From NCBI GenBank assembly GCA_937924505.1, contig CALDSR010000004.1, forward strand, positions 1 to 64,000: DNA of 64,000 nt. The letters are read 5' to 3'. The position numbers and the translations under genes were made by a program. The stretch is from an uncultured Granulosicoccus sp. GTDB lineage: Bacteria > Pseudomonadota > Gammaproteobacteria > Granulosicoccales > Granulosicoccaceae. Below the pieces are notes generated by a model. It searched no databases. It was not told where the DNA came from and saw only the letters and a program-made list of their open reading frames with translations. Of the stretch, positions 47,437 through 56,919 are shown piece by piece. Each line of letters begins with the position of its first letter. Positions within the stretch are counted from its first letter, which is position 1.

Positions 47437-49335
47437 ATGGCATCTAAGCAACTAGTAAGAAAAAAGAATCTATCTAAACCGATCCGGATCGCATTGACGG
47501 TACTGATGGTGTCGTCTGGCATCGGTTGTGCGACTGTATCTGATCTGGCTTTAACCGAGCAATTTGCTCTTACACCTAATACAGAAGATTTTCGTTCACG
47601 ACTGTATGCGGGCGTGTCCGTTGGCAGCTCACAGGTAGATCCGGACACATCCGGCACCCGATTTAATGTTGAATCAGATTCTGACTCGGGCACTCAGCTA
47701 CGTATCGGTTACGATCATCACAACAGATTTGCCTTCGAGTTGGACACATCAGTGCTTGGTTCGGCTGAATTAGAAGAAGCCGGTACCAGTGTCAAGTATG
47801 CTGCCGCATCGGTTAGTGCCTTGTTCTATGGTATCAATGGTGTGCAGAATCGTTCAAGGCGCGAAGGTTTTAGTGCGTTTGGGCGTCTTGGCGCTGCAGC
47901 ATTAAGTCGCTCGTCGGAGGTGCAGCCACTCGAGAGCAGTAGTACGGTACCGGTATTGGGCCTGGGCGCTGAGTATGGGTTTGCTAGTGGGCTTGGTTTA
48001 CGCGCTGAAGTTACCCGTTTTGACAGTGATGTATCCTATGTTGGTATTGGCGCTGTATATCGATTTAACCAGTCACCTCGCACCATTCGCAATTCTTTGG
48101 CCGAGGCCTTCCAACCGTTGTTAAGCAAGAAGAAGACAACCGTTGCCAGCAACGGGCGTATTTTACATCGTGGTGCAGGTAGCATACGTTCTGCATCAAG
48201 CTCATACCCACGCTCCGAGACTCGGCATTCTGAGCCGACACTCGGTGCTGCTATGCCGAAGCGACAAGTTACGGGTACTCGTATTCAAACTGTTCAACCG
48301 TCAGCGTGGACTACCTCAGTTAGTCGTCATGATCGAGACGGAGATGGCATTCGTGACAGCAAGGATAACTGTCCTGATACTGCACCGGCAGTCTCGGTGG
48401 ATGATATCGGTTGTGGGCTTTTCGATACGGTACTTGACGACGTTATTTTTAAAAGCAACTCTTCGTGGTTAACACCACGTGCCCGCCGCCAATTGGACTC
48501 TTTGGCTGAAACTCTGTTGGCCTTTCCTGAAGCGCGTGTAGAGATTCGTGCGCATACGGATTCTAACGGACCGGCTGATACGAATCTGGCGTTGTCTTCT
48601 CGGCGCGCCGAAACCGTAGTCCAGTACTTGCAGAGTCGTGGTATCAATGAATTGCAGTTGAGAGCCCGTGGTTTAGGGGAGTCGCAACCGCGAGATTCAA
48701 ACGGCGACAGTGAGGGCCGCAAAAGAAACCGACGTGTTGATGTTGTCACATTGGCTAATCTGGACGATGCAGCAATTCGCACCGGAACACGAACGATTGA
48801 AAAGCAATCGGTTGCCGCCGCGGTCGCCGTAATGCAAACACCCAGGCGATCACAGGCGGGCGCTGAACCTGGTATCGCCGCTGCGAAACCGGTTGAGAAA
48901 AAGCCCACTGGCTTAGCCGAAGTTGTAGTTTTCCCAGCGGTCAAAGGCTTGCCGGTCGAACCGTTGCCCAAGCCAGGACACGTGCCAGGCTTGACCATCA
49001 CCGGTGTTGTTGAAAATGTGACTTTCGAAACAGGATCTGCCAACCTGACCGATTCTGCGGAAGTCGCGCTGGTGCGGGTTGAGCAGGAGCTCAAGGCAAA
49101 CCCAACCGTGCGCATTGCGGTTATGGCTCACACTGATGATCAGGGGGATGCCGAGGACAACAAACTTCTGTCCGTCCAACGTGCGGAGGCAGTCGTGGCT
49201 CGATTGGTCAGCCGTGGAGTCGAGCAATCGCGCCTCAAGGCTGAGGGTTATGGTGAGTTGTTGCCACTGGTTCAAAACGTCACCGCTGCAGACCGCACGC
49301 GAAATCGCCGGGTAGAAATTAGGGTTCTTCGTTAG
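47437..49335 (+). CDS. lipoprotein with barrel domain and two OmpA domains
   Basis: 632 residues from ATG 47437, chosen because it gives a proper lipoprotein signal (KKNLSKPIRIALTVL, lipobox SGIGC); the frame is open upstream to a TTG at 47392. A small barrel region (about 45-210) begins FRSRLYAGVSVGSSQVDPDT. A TSP3 hinge (DRDGDGIRDSKDNCPDT) and an OmpA domain follow (about 330-440; VEIRAHTDSNGPADTNLALS, KRNRRVDVVTL). A second OmpA domain lies at about 520-632 (IAVMAHTDDQGDAEDNKLLS, TRNRRVEIRVLR). It is a paralogue of the OmpA half of the giant protein and of the next gene; the second OmpA domain is the extra feature. It starts 53 nt after the giant gene, so probably the same transcript. Confidence 0.85.
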   Translation: MASKQLVRKKNLSKPIRIALTVLMVSSGIGCATVSDLALTEQFALTPNTEDFRSRLYAGVSVGSSQVDPDTSGTRFNVESDSDSGTQLRIGYDHHNRFAFELDTSVLGSAELEEAGTSVKYAAASVSALFYGINGVQNRSRREGFSAFGRLGAAALSRSSEVQPLESSSTVPVLGLGAEYGFASGLGLRAEVTRFDSDVSYVGIGAVYRFNQSPRTIRNSLAEAFQPLLSKKKTTVASNGRILHRGAGSIRSASSSYPRSETRHSEPTLGAAMPKRQVTGTRIQTVQPSAWTTSVSRHDRDGDGIRDSKDNCPDTAPAVSVDDIGCGLFDTVLDDVIFKSNSSWLTPRARRQLDSLAETLLAFPEARVEIRAHTDSNGPADTNLALSSRRAETVVQYLQSRGINELQLRARGLGESQPRDSNGDSEGRKRNRRVDVVTLANLDDAAIRTGTRTIEKQSVAAAVAVMQTPRRSQAGAEPGIAAAKPVEKKPTGLAEVVVFPAVKGLPVEPLPKPGHVPGLTITGVVENVTFETGSANLTDSAEVALVRVEQELKANPTVRIAVMAHTDDQGDAEDNKLLSVQRAEAVVARLVSRGVEQSRLKAEGYGELLPLVQNVTAADRTRNRRVEIRVLR

Positions 49336-49432
49336 ACGGATTCGTCGCTGGATACACGTAGCCATATGATTTATGTTGCGTGATTGTGACGATCAAGCAA
49401 GCCTTGTGTCGTCTTGACCACCGGCATAGCTT

Positions 49433-49458
49433 GCCATCGAATCAATTGATTCGATGGC
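49433..49458. promoter_or_regulatory. 26-bp perfect palindrome
   Basis: GCCATCGAATCAA followed by its exact reverse complement, without a spacer, in the 242-bp gap between the two OmpA paralogues. It is AT-rich at the centre and has no T-run after it. It is either a dimeric-regulator operator or a bidirectional hairpin terminator. Confidence 0.6.
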
Positions 49459-49577
49459 GAATTAACTTATGTCTACATTATTCTTTGTTGATTTCTTCAA
49501 CAATTGCCTACAATCCGTATAGTCCGGTGTGCCTCGCACGCTGAGTTACTGACAATGATCAAAGACGGTCAGAGCAA

Positions 49578-50795
49578 ATGAGAAAGTACGGAATGAAAGT
49601 GGATCTTAATGTTGAAGGTGGCGTTACAAGCGAGCGCGGCGAAGGCTTGTCAGGAAATCCCGGTGCCGCTAGCGCAAGCGCTGGTCGCTGGATTCGGCAT
49701 GCTGCACTCATTCCCCTTGGTCTGTCGCTGACCGCTTGTGGCGTGCTCGGTGGTGGTGGTCGCGAAGACTATGACGGCCGAGTTTACGTTGGAGCTGGAG
49801 CCCTGATCAGTGAGGTTGATCCGGATACCGATAATGTCCCCGGTGTTTCAGTAGCGGATTCTTCGAGTGCTGGTGGTTCACTGGCAATAGGCTACGACTT
49901 CAGTCCAAGGTTCAGTATCGAAGGGCATATTGCCGACTTGGGCGAGGCGGATCTGTCACCTGAAGGCTCGATCGATTATCAGGTGGGTGGAATAAGCGCG
50001 ATTGTTTATGGTCTGGCAAGTGAAGAACGCCGCGCGCGACGCGAGGGCTTCTCCGTGTTTGGACGTTTGGGCGTCGGCGCCCTGGAAAATGATGCGGAGG
50101 TGGTGGAGTTCGAACGCTTGAATGATGTTCATTTACTCGCCGGTGTGGGTCTCGAATACGGGTTTGAAATGGGCTTGGGTGTCAGGGCCGAGCTGGTTGC
50201 ACACGACACGGATGCGCAATATGGGCAGCTCGGACTGGTGTATCGCTTTGGTGGATCGAGTCGCGGCCAAAGTGCGCCGGTGAGCAGGTCAGTCGAGCCG
50301 GTAGAGCCTGATGTATCTACCAGAGCTGTTCCAGTTCCGGCGCCGTCGAATTCGCGCATAAACATTGACACCGATGGCGATGGAGTGACTGACGCGATTG
50401 ATCAATGTCGGGATACCGCAGAAGGATATCCGGTAGACAGCACGGGCTGCGATGCTTTCGGTGGCGTCGTTGAAGGCGTGAGTTTCAATTCGAGTTCAGA
50501 TACGCTGACAGCAGATGCGCAATCGGTACTTGACGGTGTGGCTGAAACGCTTGGCCAATACCCTGATGTCGTGGTCAGCATCGAAGCCCATACGGATAAT
50601 CAAGGTGGTGCTGCAGGTAATCTTGAATTGTCCAAACAACGTGCCCTTTCGGTTGCGCGTTATCTGGTCAGCAAGGGTGTTTCCGGAGCGCAACTGAAGC
50701 CTCAGGCATTCGGCGAATCACGACCACGCGTCAGTAACGCAACTGCAGCAGGCCGCGCGCAAAATCGACGCGTAGAAATTAATATCGTCAAGTAG
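49578..50795 (+). CDS. OmpA-family lipoprotein with N-terminal barrel domain
   Basis: 405 residues. The lipobox LSLTACG lies near residue 54, after a long polar N-terminus; a later start is likely but no in-frame ATG lies close to the hydrophobic core, so ATG 49578 is kept. The barrel-like region is about 65-235 (DYDGRVYVGAGALISEVDPD, AIGYDFSPRFSIEGHI). A TSP3 hinge (DTDGDGVTDAIDQCRDT) and an OmpA domain (about 295-403; VSIEAHTDNQGGAAGNLELS, AQNRRVEINIVK) follow. Same architecture as the C-terminal part of the giant protein and as the upstream gene. It should link outer membrane and peptidoglycan. Confidence 0.87.
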   Translation: MRKYGMKVDLNVEGGVTSERGEGLSGNPGAASASAGRWIRHAALIPLGLSLTACGVLGGGGREDYDGRVYVGAGALISEVDPDTDNVPGVSVADSSSAGGSLAIGYDFSPRFSIEGHIADLGEADLSPEGSIDYQVGGISAIVYGLASEERRARREGFSVFGRLGVGALENDAEVVEFERLNDVHLLAGVGLEYGFEMGLGVRAELVAHDTDAQYGQLGLVYRFGGSSRGQSAPVSRSVEPVEPDVSTRAVPVPAPSNSRINIDTDGDGVTDAIDQCRDTAEGYPVDSTGCDAFGGVVEGVSFNSSSDTLTADAQSVLDGVAETLGQYPDVVVSIEAHTDNQGGAAGNLELSKQRALSVARYLVSKGVSGAQLKPQAFGESRPRVSNATAAGRAQNRRVEINIVK

Positions 50796-50979
50796 GTCAT
50801 GGTCCTGTTAAAAATTGTGGAGTCGGTCAATATAGTGAGTCAGGCTAGTTACGAAGGGTAGATGGGCTGATTGCGATACTATAAGATATCAGTGTCAAAA
50901 CCCGGTCACTGTTGTGATGGCAGTCGCCGGGGTAGCTCCGCGCTCTGAGTTAGCGCATAAATCGGAAAGCCTTAAGGAT

Positions 50980-52824
50980 ATGTTCAAACGTCATCCGTTA
51001 TCTGTATTGATTCCCGCGCTGATGATCACGGCCGGTCCCGTCCTGGCAGTAGATACTGGCGATGCGCCGTCAAGCTATGGTTTGGCCAGCCACGAAGTGA
51101 TTGCCAACGGGCCTTTTCTCGGAACCATTGGTCCCGATGACAATGACCCGGTTGCAACGATCGCCGCTGACGGTGACGATCTGGCCAATGGTGATGACGA
51201 GGACGGAATTTCGACGTTTCCTGTGCTCATCCAAAACTCGAAGGCGTATTCGCTGACGGTAGTCGCGACTAATCCGAGCGCTACAGACGCCAGTTACACA
51301 GCCTGGATAGACTTTGATGGAAATGGTCACTTCGAGGCGGACGAGGCATCCACACCAATGGTTATTCCTGCCGGTACCGGCGCTGATGACAACCTCCTTC
51401 TGTGGCCATCACTCGATGGCATTTCCACCGATTTTGTTGGTATCTCTTACGTGCGTGTGCGAATCACCACGGATGCCTTGGGTAATGATCAGGCGGCAGG
51501 TGCGGCCTCTGACGGAGAAGTCGAAGACTACGCGGTAGAATTTATTGCTGATACCGACGGCGATTTAATCCCGGATCAAGACGATCCAGATGATGACAAC
51601 GATGGCATCCCGGATACGGTTGACGGTGTTGGTGTTGATACCGATGGCGATGGTATCGACAATCTTCTGGATACGGACTCAGACGGTGACGGTATCTCCG
51701 ACTTTGAAGAAGCTGGTCCGAATCCGCAAGCGCCTGTAGACACGGATAATGATGGTACGCCTGACTTCATGGACACTGATTCCAATGACGATGGCACGCC
51801 TGATTCGGGTTCTGCTGATGATGCTGATGGTGATGGACTCGCTGATGCGGTAGAAGGCGCAGGTGACGCCGATGGCGATGGAATCCTGAATATTCAGGAT
51901 ATTGACAGTGACAACGATACGATTCCGGATGCAGTTGAAGCGGTCGATGCTCAAAACCCTGTTGATACCGATGCTGACGGTATTCCGGATTTTCTCGACC
52001 TCGACAGTGACAACGACGGCATCCCTGATTTATACGAAGCGAGTGCCGGTGATATCGATACAGCCTCCCTTGACGCCGATGGAGACGGTCGTGTTGACAG
52101 CGGATCGGTTTTCGGTTCAAACGGTCTGGTAGACGCCGTCGAGACGGCTGCAGATTCCGGCATTCTCGTTTTCCAGTTGGTTGATACTGACAGTGATGGA
52201 TCACCCGATTACGTTGATATTGACAGCGACAATGATGGCTTGAACGATACCGTCGAATCCGGTGGGTCAGATGCCGATGGCAACGGCGTTGTTGACGCAT
52301 TGGTGGACACGGATAGTGATGGTATTGATGACAACGTGGATGCGTCGATTACCGGTGGAGCCGATGCTGACGCGGACGGGATTGATGATGCCTTCGATAG
52401 TGACTTCGTCCTGACAGCCGATGCCGACAATGACGGTATCGTCGATGCCAGTGATATCGATGCCAATGGCGACGGCATCGTTGACGATAGTAATGCGATT
52501 GCCAATGGCACCTTGCTTGATGACGATAATGACGGCGTTCCGGACTTCCAGGACACAGATGACTCCAGCACACCTCTCACACCTATCGCTCCTGGCGACA
52601 CCGATGATGAGGGCCCAACAGCTGGTCCAACAGTGCCCGATGTCCCTCGCGTAGAAACTGGCCTTGATGGTATTGCTGGCTGTTCAATCACCGCAGGCAA
52701 TGCCCGTGGGTTTGATCCAGTGCTGCTTTTACTTGTGCTCTCCGCACTTGGCGTCCTCGTGAGAGGGCGTCATGTCAGCGGACGGCGGCAAGCCATTCGC
52801 GTGCAACCCACAAAAAAAATGTGA
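50980..52824 (+). CDS. secreted GEVED/TSP3 protein with Gly-Cys C-terminal sorting-type tail
   Basis: 614 residues from ATG 50980, chosen because FKRHPLSVLIPALMITAGPV then forms a normal Sec signal; the frame is open back to about 50914. A GEVED domain follows (about 25-190; DTGDAPSSYGLA, YTAWIDFDGNGHF, SDGEVEDYAVEF). A TSP3 array fills about 190-527. The tail has GCSI at Cys568, a hydrophobic stretch (PVLLLLVLSALGVLV) and a basic end (RGRHVSGRR). This layout resembles MYXO-CTERM/JDVT-CTERM-type sorting signals and matches the tail inside the giant protein. The product is likely processed and placed on the surface beside it. Confidence 0.8.
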   Translation: MFKRHPLSVLIPALMITAGPVLAVDTGDAPSSYGLASHEVIANGPFLGTIGPDDNDPVATIAADGDDLANGDDEDGISTFPVLIQNSKAYSLTVVATNPSATDASYTAWIDFDGNGHFEADEASTPMVIPAGTGADDNLLLWPSLDGISTDFVGISYVRVRITTDALGNDQAAGAASDGEVEDYAVEFIADTDGDLIPDQDDPDDDNDGIPDTVDGVGVDTDGDGIDNLLDTDSDGDGISDFEEAGPNPQAPVDTDNDGTPDFMDTDSNDDGTPDSGSADDADGDGLADAVEGAGDADGDGILNIQDIDSDNDTIPDAVEAVDAQNPVDTDADGIPDFLDLDSDNDGIPDLYEASAGDIDTASLDADGDGRVDSGSVFGSNGLVDAVETAADSGILVFQLVDTDSDGSPDYVDIDSDNDGLNDTVESGGSDADGNGVVDALVDTDSDGIDDNVDASITGGADADADGIDDAFDSDFVLTADADNDGIVDASDIDANGDGIVDDSNAIANGTLLDDDNDGVPDFQDTDDSSTPLTPIAPGDTDDEGPTAGPTVPDVPRVETGLDGIAGCSITAGNARGFDPVLLLLVLSALGVLVRGRHVSGRRQAIRVQPTKKM

Positions 52825-53172
52825 ATTTATAGCCATATACTGTCAGGTCTCGAAATTACAGCGAAGGCCTGAATTGGCTGTTGTAGGCCCTACAAAAAAG
52901 TGTGATTCGAAGCTCAGAGGTCTCCTAGGGTATTGATCTTCATAGAAGTCCTTGGCCGGTAAAATGTAGTAAATCAGTAGCTAAACTACACAATCACGCC
53001 GAACCAACTTCAAGTCACTGATTTGCACCAATTTATGAGATGAAAGTCCGTTTTAAGTGACGCAGCGCTAGCGTATAGTTTCGGTCCTCGAAGCCGCTAT
53101 CAGTACAAATATGTAGCTATTTAAGTGGCTTACTACATTTAGCGCTGTTTATCTTATAAATTGGAGTTTCTA
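52825..53172 (+). promoter_or_regulatory. pckA upstream region with inverted repeats
   Basis: 348 bp without a gene. TTGTAGG-C-CCTACAA (52881-52895) is a perfect 7-bp inverted repeat. AAATGTAGTAA (52962-52972) recurs inverted as TTACTACATTT (53130-53140). A possible -10 TATAGT lies at 53074-53079 without a convincing -35. GGAG at 53163-53166 is the pckA ribosome site. Confidence 0.4.
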
Positions 53173-54801
53173 ATGAATCAGACGGCTCGTGCCATCTCCC
53201 CAGTCCTTGATCTTTCAGAGATCGGAATTACCCATACGCACGAGGTTGTCTACAACCCGAGCTACGATCAACTCTACCTGGAAGAAACGCGTCCAGAGCT
53301 GGAGGGCCTGGAACGCGGCATCGTGACCAGCAGCGGTGCGATTGCTGTGGATACCGGTTCGTTTACAGGTCGGAGCCCCAAAGATAAGTATATCGTCAAG
53401 GATTCTTTGACCAAAGACTCGCTGTGGTGGGCAGATCAGGGCGCGAATGACAACAATCCAATCTCTAACGATGTGTGGAATGATCTGAAGGCACTCGTCA
53501 CCACACAACTAACCGGCAAGCGTCTTTTCGTCGTTGATGCTTACTGCGGCGCGAATGAGAATTCTCGCTTGCAGGTGCGGTTTGTCACTGAAGTTGCCTG
53601 GCAGGCCCATTTTGTCACGAACATGTTCATTCGACCGACCATTGATGAGTTGGCGACCTTTGAGCCGGATTTCATCGTTATGAACGCCGCTCGCGCCGTT
53701 AACGACAAGTGGCAAGAACATGGCCTGAACTCTGAAAATTTTGTCGCTTTCAATTTCACCGAAAAGATGCAGTTGATAGGTGGCTCCTGGTATGGCGGTG
53801 AGATGAAGAAAGGATTGTTCTCATACATGAACTTCCTGTTGCCAATGCAGGGTATAGCCTCGATGCATTGCTCTGCCAATGTGGGTGAACAAGGGGACAC
53901 AGCAGTATTTTTTGGTTTGTCCGGCACCGGTAAAACCACACTGTCAACTGACCCTAAGCGTCGCCTGATTGGTGATGATGAACATGGTTGGGACGACGAT
54001 GGTGTGTTCAATTTTGAAGGCGGCTGTTACGCGAAGACGATACGACTCTCTGCCGAAGCGGAGCCGGATATTTATGGTGCGATTCGCCGGGATGCGCTGC
54101 TGGAAAACGTGGTAGTTCGTGACGATGGCAGCGTCGACTATGACGATGGAAGCAAGACTGAAAATACTCGAGTGTCATACCCGATCAATCACATCGATAA
54201 TATCGCCAAGCCTGTGTCGAAAGCAGGCCATGCTAACAAGGTTATCTTTTTGACCGCGGATGCATTCGGTGTATTGCCCGCTGTTTCCTTGCTGACGCCG
54301 GAACAGACTCGGTACCATTTTCTGTCTGGTTTCACTGCAAAGCTTGCTGGTACAGAGTTGGGTATCACCAGCCCGCAGCCGACCTTCTCCGCTTGCTTCG
54401 GCAAGGCGTTCCTGAGCTTGCACCCTACGAAATACGCCGATGAATTGGCAAAGCGCATGGCCGCGTCAGGCGCGACTGCCTACCTTGTCAACACCGGTTG
54501 GAATGGCAGTGGGGAACGCATTTCTATCAAGGCTACTCGCGCCATAATTGACGCGATTTTTGATGGATCTATCGATACGGCGACTACAACGACGATTCCG
54601 ATGTTCAATCTGATTATCCCTGAGGCCTTGCCTGGCGTTGAGTCTCAGCTTCTTGATCCACGCAAGTCTTACGACAATGAGGGTCAGTGGGCGGCGGAGG
54701 CTGAAAAGCTGGCGCGGCTTTTCGTCGACAACTTCAATCAATATACGGATACCGATAGTGGACGTGGGTTGGTTTCCGCAGGGCCTGATCTTTCTTCCTG
54801 A
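53173..54801 (+). CDS. pckA: phosphoenolpyruvate carboxykinase (ATP)
   Basis: Gluconeogenic enzyme: oxaloacetate plus ATP gives PEP, CO2 and ADP. 542 residues from ATG 53173 (GGAG 6 nt upstream; the TTG at 53161 overlaps that site). Family motifs: [14 protein letters not shown] near 65, the kinase-1 loop [18 protein letters not shown] near 245, the metal-binding [31 protein letters not shown] and [16 protein letters not shown]. Length and motif order are normal. It is a single-gene unit with its own terminator. Confidence 0.96.
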   Translation: MNQTARAISPVLDLSEIGITHTHEVVYNPSYDQLYLEETRPELEGLERGIVTSSGAIAVDTGSFTGRSPKDKYIVKDSLTKDSLWWADQGANDNNPISNDVWNDLKALVTTQLTGKRLFVVDAYCGANENSRLQVRFVTEVAWQAHFVTNMFIRPTIDELATFEPDFIVMNAARAVNDKWQEHGLNSENFVAFNFTEKMQLIGGSWYGGEMKKGLFSYMNFLLPMQGIASMHCSANVGEQGDTAVFFGLSGTGKTTLSTDPKRRLIGDDEHGWDDDGVFNFEGGCYAKTIRLSAEAEPDIYGAIRRDALLENVVVRDDGSVDYDDGSKTENTRVSYPINHIDNIAKPVSKAGHANKVIFLTADAFGVLPAVSLLTPEQTRYHFLSGFTAKLAGTELGITSPQPTFSACFGKAFLSLHPTKYADELAKRMAASGATAYLVNTGWNGSGERISIKATRAIIDAIFDGSIDTATTTTIPMFNLIIPEALPGVESQLLDPRKSYDNEGQWAAEAEKLARLFVDNFNQYTDTDSGRGLVSAGPDLSS

Positions 54802-54830
54802 ATCAGCGTTCTGTTAACCGACTGAACAAG

Positions 54831-54861
54831 GCCACGTGTGCGTCTGCCGCGTGGCTTTTTT
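54831..54861 (+). terminator. rho-independent terminator of pckA
   Basis: GCCACG (54831-54836) and CGTGGC (54850-54855) flank a 13-nt loop and are followed by six T, 30 nt after the pckA stop. Confidence 0.8.
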
Positions 54862-54943
54862 ATTGCCTGTGTGAAGCTTTAGTGAATATGCGGCGCGACT
54901 ACTGAATGTCGCAAAAAATCACGCAGCCGAGTCGTCGCAATGA

Positions 54944-56407
54944 TTAACGAGATTTGCGATTTTTGAGCGCCTTGATACTGGCCTGTATGCGCAACTCGTC
55001 CTGAGACGCTGTCGGAACCATTTGTAATGCAAGTTCAAACTGGCTTCTTGCTCGTTGCAGTTCATTGACCCCAGCGAAGTAGTGGGCCAGAGACTCATGG
55101 CTTGCAGCTGCATCGCCGAGCCTTTGCTGGATACTTGCTAGTTCTCGCCATGCCAGCGGGTGAGGATTAGCGGTATTGCGCAGATAGGATTTCGCCGTAT
55201 TCTGCGCGATACCGAAACGTCGTTTTCGAACCTGTTGTTGCAACTGCTTTTCAACAATTGAATAGCGGTCGGGGTAGAGTTCGGCCAAGTCATCCAATCG
55301 CGACTCATCGGCGCCGGTCCCTTTTGCATCCATGATTTCAGAGCGCAATAGTTCGACCATTGGGTGAGCACTTGCAAGCTTATCCAGCGGTTTCAGATAG
55401 GAATCGATGTTCGACAGGCGATTTGCGCGAAGGCTCAACAAGGCAAGAGCATAGCTACTTTCCACATCCGGGTTACGTCTGTGTTTCGACCGATACGTGC
55501 GAGTGAGCTGCCCCTCGTCAAGTGAGGTTAAAACAGCGAGCCTCGCCTTGAACAATTTGAAATCATCTTGTTGCACGCGACGCCGAACCGATTTGACATT
55601 GCTTGCCCGATCGGCGGCTTCTGCGATTCGGTTGTTGTCGAGCGGATGAGTACGCAGGTATTCAAGTTGGAGACTGGAGGTCGTGTTAAGGCTGTTCTTG
55701 CGGCGCAGAATGTCGAATGACTCCGCCATGGCGGAGGCGTCATACTGTGCGCTAGCGAGAATCTCGATGCCAATACGGTCAGCCTCGATTTCATTGCTAC
55801 GAGTAAAATTGATGGCTGATTGCCGAGTAGCAGCTAACCCGGCGGCCAACGCGGCCTGTCCTGCCTGCGGTGAGGCTTGTCCGATGAGGATGGCTGCCAA
55901 AACTGCGGCCGCCGTACTGACAGAGGATCGGGTGCCGGTTGCGAATGCGCGGGCATGATGTCGCTGAGTCACGTGGGCAACTTCATGCGCGACGACTGCT
56001 GCCAGCTGCTCCTCGTAGTCCATTGCCAGAACGAGTCCGGAATTGACCCCGACATAGCCGCCTGGAATGGCAAAGGCATTGATCTGGTCGTCGTCGATAA
56101 TGAAGAACGTAAATTCATTTTGTTCGGCTTTACCCGAGGCCAGGGCGAGTCGTGAACCGAGAGCATGGATGTACTCTGTGAGTTGCACATCGCTTACAAG
56201 TGGTAGTTGAGCCCTGATCTGACGCATGAAGTTGGCACCGAGCTGACGCTCTTGATTCGGTGACAGCGCGTTGTCCGCTGGCTCTCCCATGCTGGGCAGA
56301 TTTTGTTGAGCATGGGCAATAGGAGTTGTGCTGATCAGGCACGTAATCAGGGCAATCAGCAGACCCGTTGATACCGCCAAGGCGCGCATCTGTTCACCTA
56401 GTTTCAT
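54944..56407 (-). CDS. BepA-like periplasmic M48 metalloprotease with TPR tail
   Basis: 487 residues from the ATG at 56407, which has AAGG just upstream and gives a clean signal peptide (LIALITCLISTTPIAHA); the frame is open a further 53 codons. Zinc protease core: HEVAHVTQRHH near 139, third ligand in EIEADRIGIEI near 205. The Q-rich N-terminal segment and PGGYVGVNSGLVL are typical of the BepA/YfgC group. The second half is alpha-helical with TPR-like repeats (LAWRELASIQQRLGDAAASH). BepA helps mature LptD and degrades misassembled outer-membrane proteins, useful in a cell making so many of them; this link is inference. Confidence 0.88.
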   Translation of the reverse strand: MKLGEQMRALAVSTGLLIALITCLISTTPIAHAQQNLPSMGEPADNALSPNQERQLGANFMRQIRAQLPLVSDVQLTEYIHALGSRLALASGKAEQNEFTFFIIDDDQINAFAIPGGYVGVNSGLVLAMDYEEQLAAVVAHEVAHVTQRHHARAFATGTRSSVSTAAAVLAAILIGQASPQAGQAALAAGLAATRQSAINFTRSNEIEADRIGIEILASAQYDASAMAESFDILRRKNSLNTTSSLQLEYLRTHPLDNNRIAEAADRASNVKSVRRRVQQDDFKLFKARLAVLTSLDEGQLTRTYRSKHRRNPDVESSYALALLSLRANRLSNIDSYLKPLDKLASAHPMVELLRSEIMDAKGTGADESRLDDLAELYPDRYSIVEKQLQQQVRKRRFGIAQNTAKSYLRNTANPHPLAWRELASIQQRLGDAAASHESLAHYFAGVNELQRARSQFELALQMVPTASQDELRIQASIKALKNRKSR

Positions 56408-56919
56408 AGCCTTGTGTCTAGTGTTCTGGGTCGGCTTGCTGGTGCCATGATTCTGACGATACTCGTCGTAAAACACTGATGTCAGGAGGGTTTGTGGCAC
56501 GTTATCCGTCGATGAACCGAGGTTGGCTAATGCTCTGCTTGCTGGTAATTTGCGATTGGGTTGCATGATCCTCGTTTAGCAGCGCGGTTCATGCCAATTT
56601 ATCACGGCTGTCCTACAGACATGATCCAAGTTGGCAGGTTCCGCCAGTGACATCCCCGTAACACGCGCAAATAGTTATACTGCACAGTCGTTCCGGGGCT
56701 CGATACAATCAGGTCCTGCAGCTTTTCTCCGGTCGCGCGGCTGTCACCACACATGCTGCGATATCAAGGCGGTCCACCCACCACCGCCTGTCCGATCAGA
56801 GTGACTGTGATGCTGCTGACCACCTCAGAATAACGAAAATCGTGACATGCTTCTCAATGAGCTCTGCTGTGCTCATTGCGAAGTAGTCCCTGTATGAATT
56901 AGCTAATTGAGGAACCAAG
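56408..56919 (+). promoter_or_regulatory. 512-bp divergent region upstream of ilvI with possible leader and hairpin
   Basis: This region separates the divergent protease and ilv genes. On the + strand a 10-codon frame (GTG 56801, stop 56831-56833) encodes MTVMLLTTSE, with Val-Leu-Leu-Thr-Thr in a row. It is followed by a perfect 8-bp hairpin, CAATGAGC/GCTCATTG (56855-56862 and 56871-56878). The order suits attenuation by branched-chain amino-acid supply, but no T-run follows the hairpin. The rest of the region shows nothing recognisable. Confidence 0.35.
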
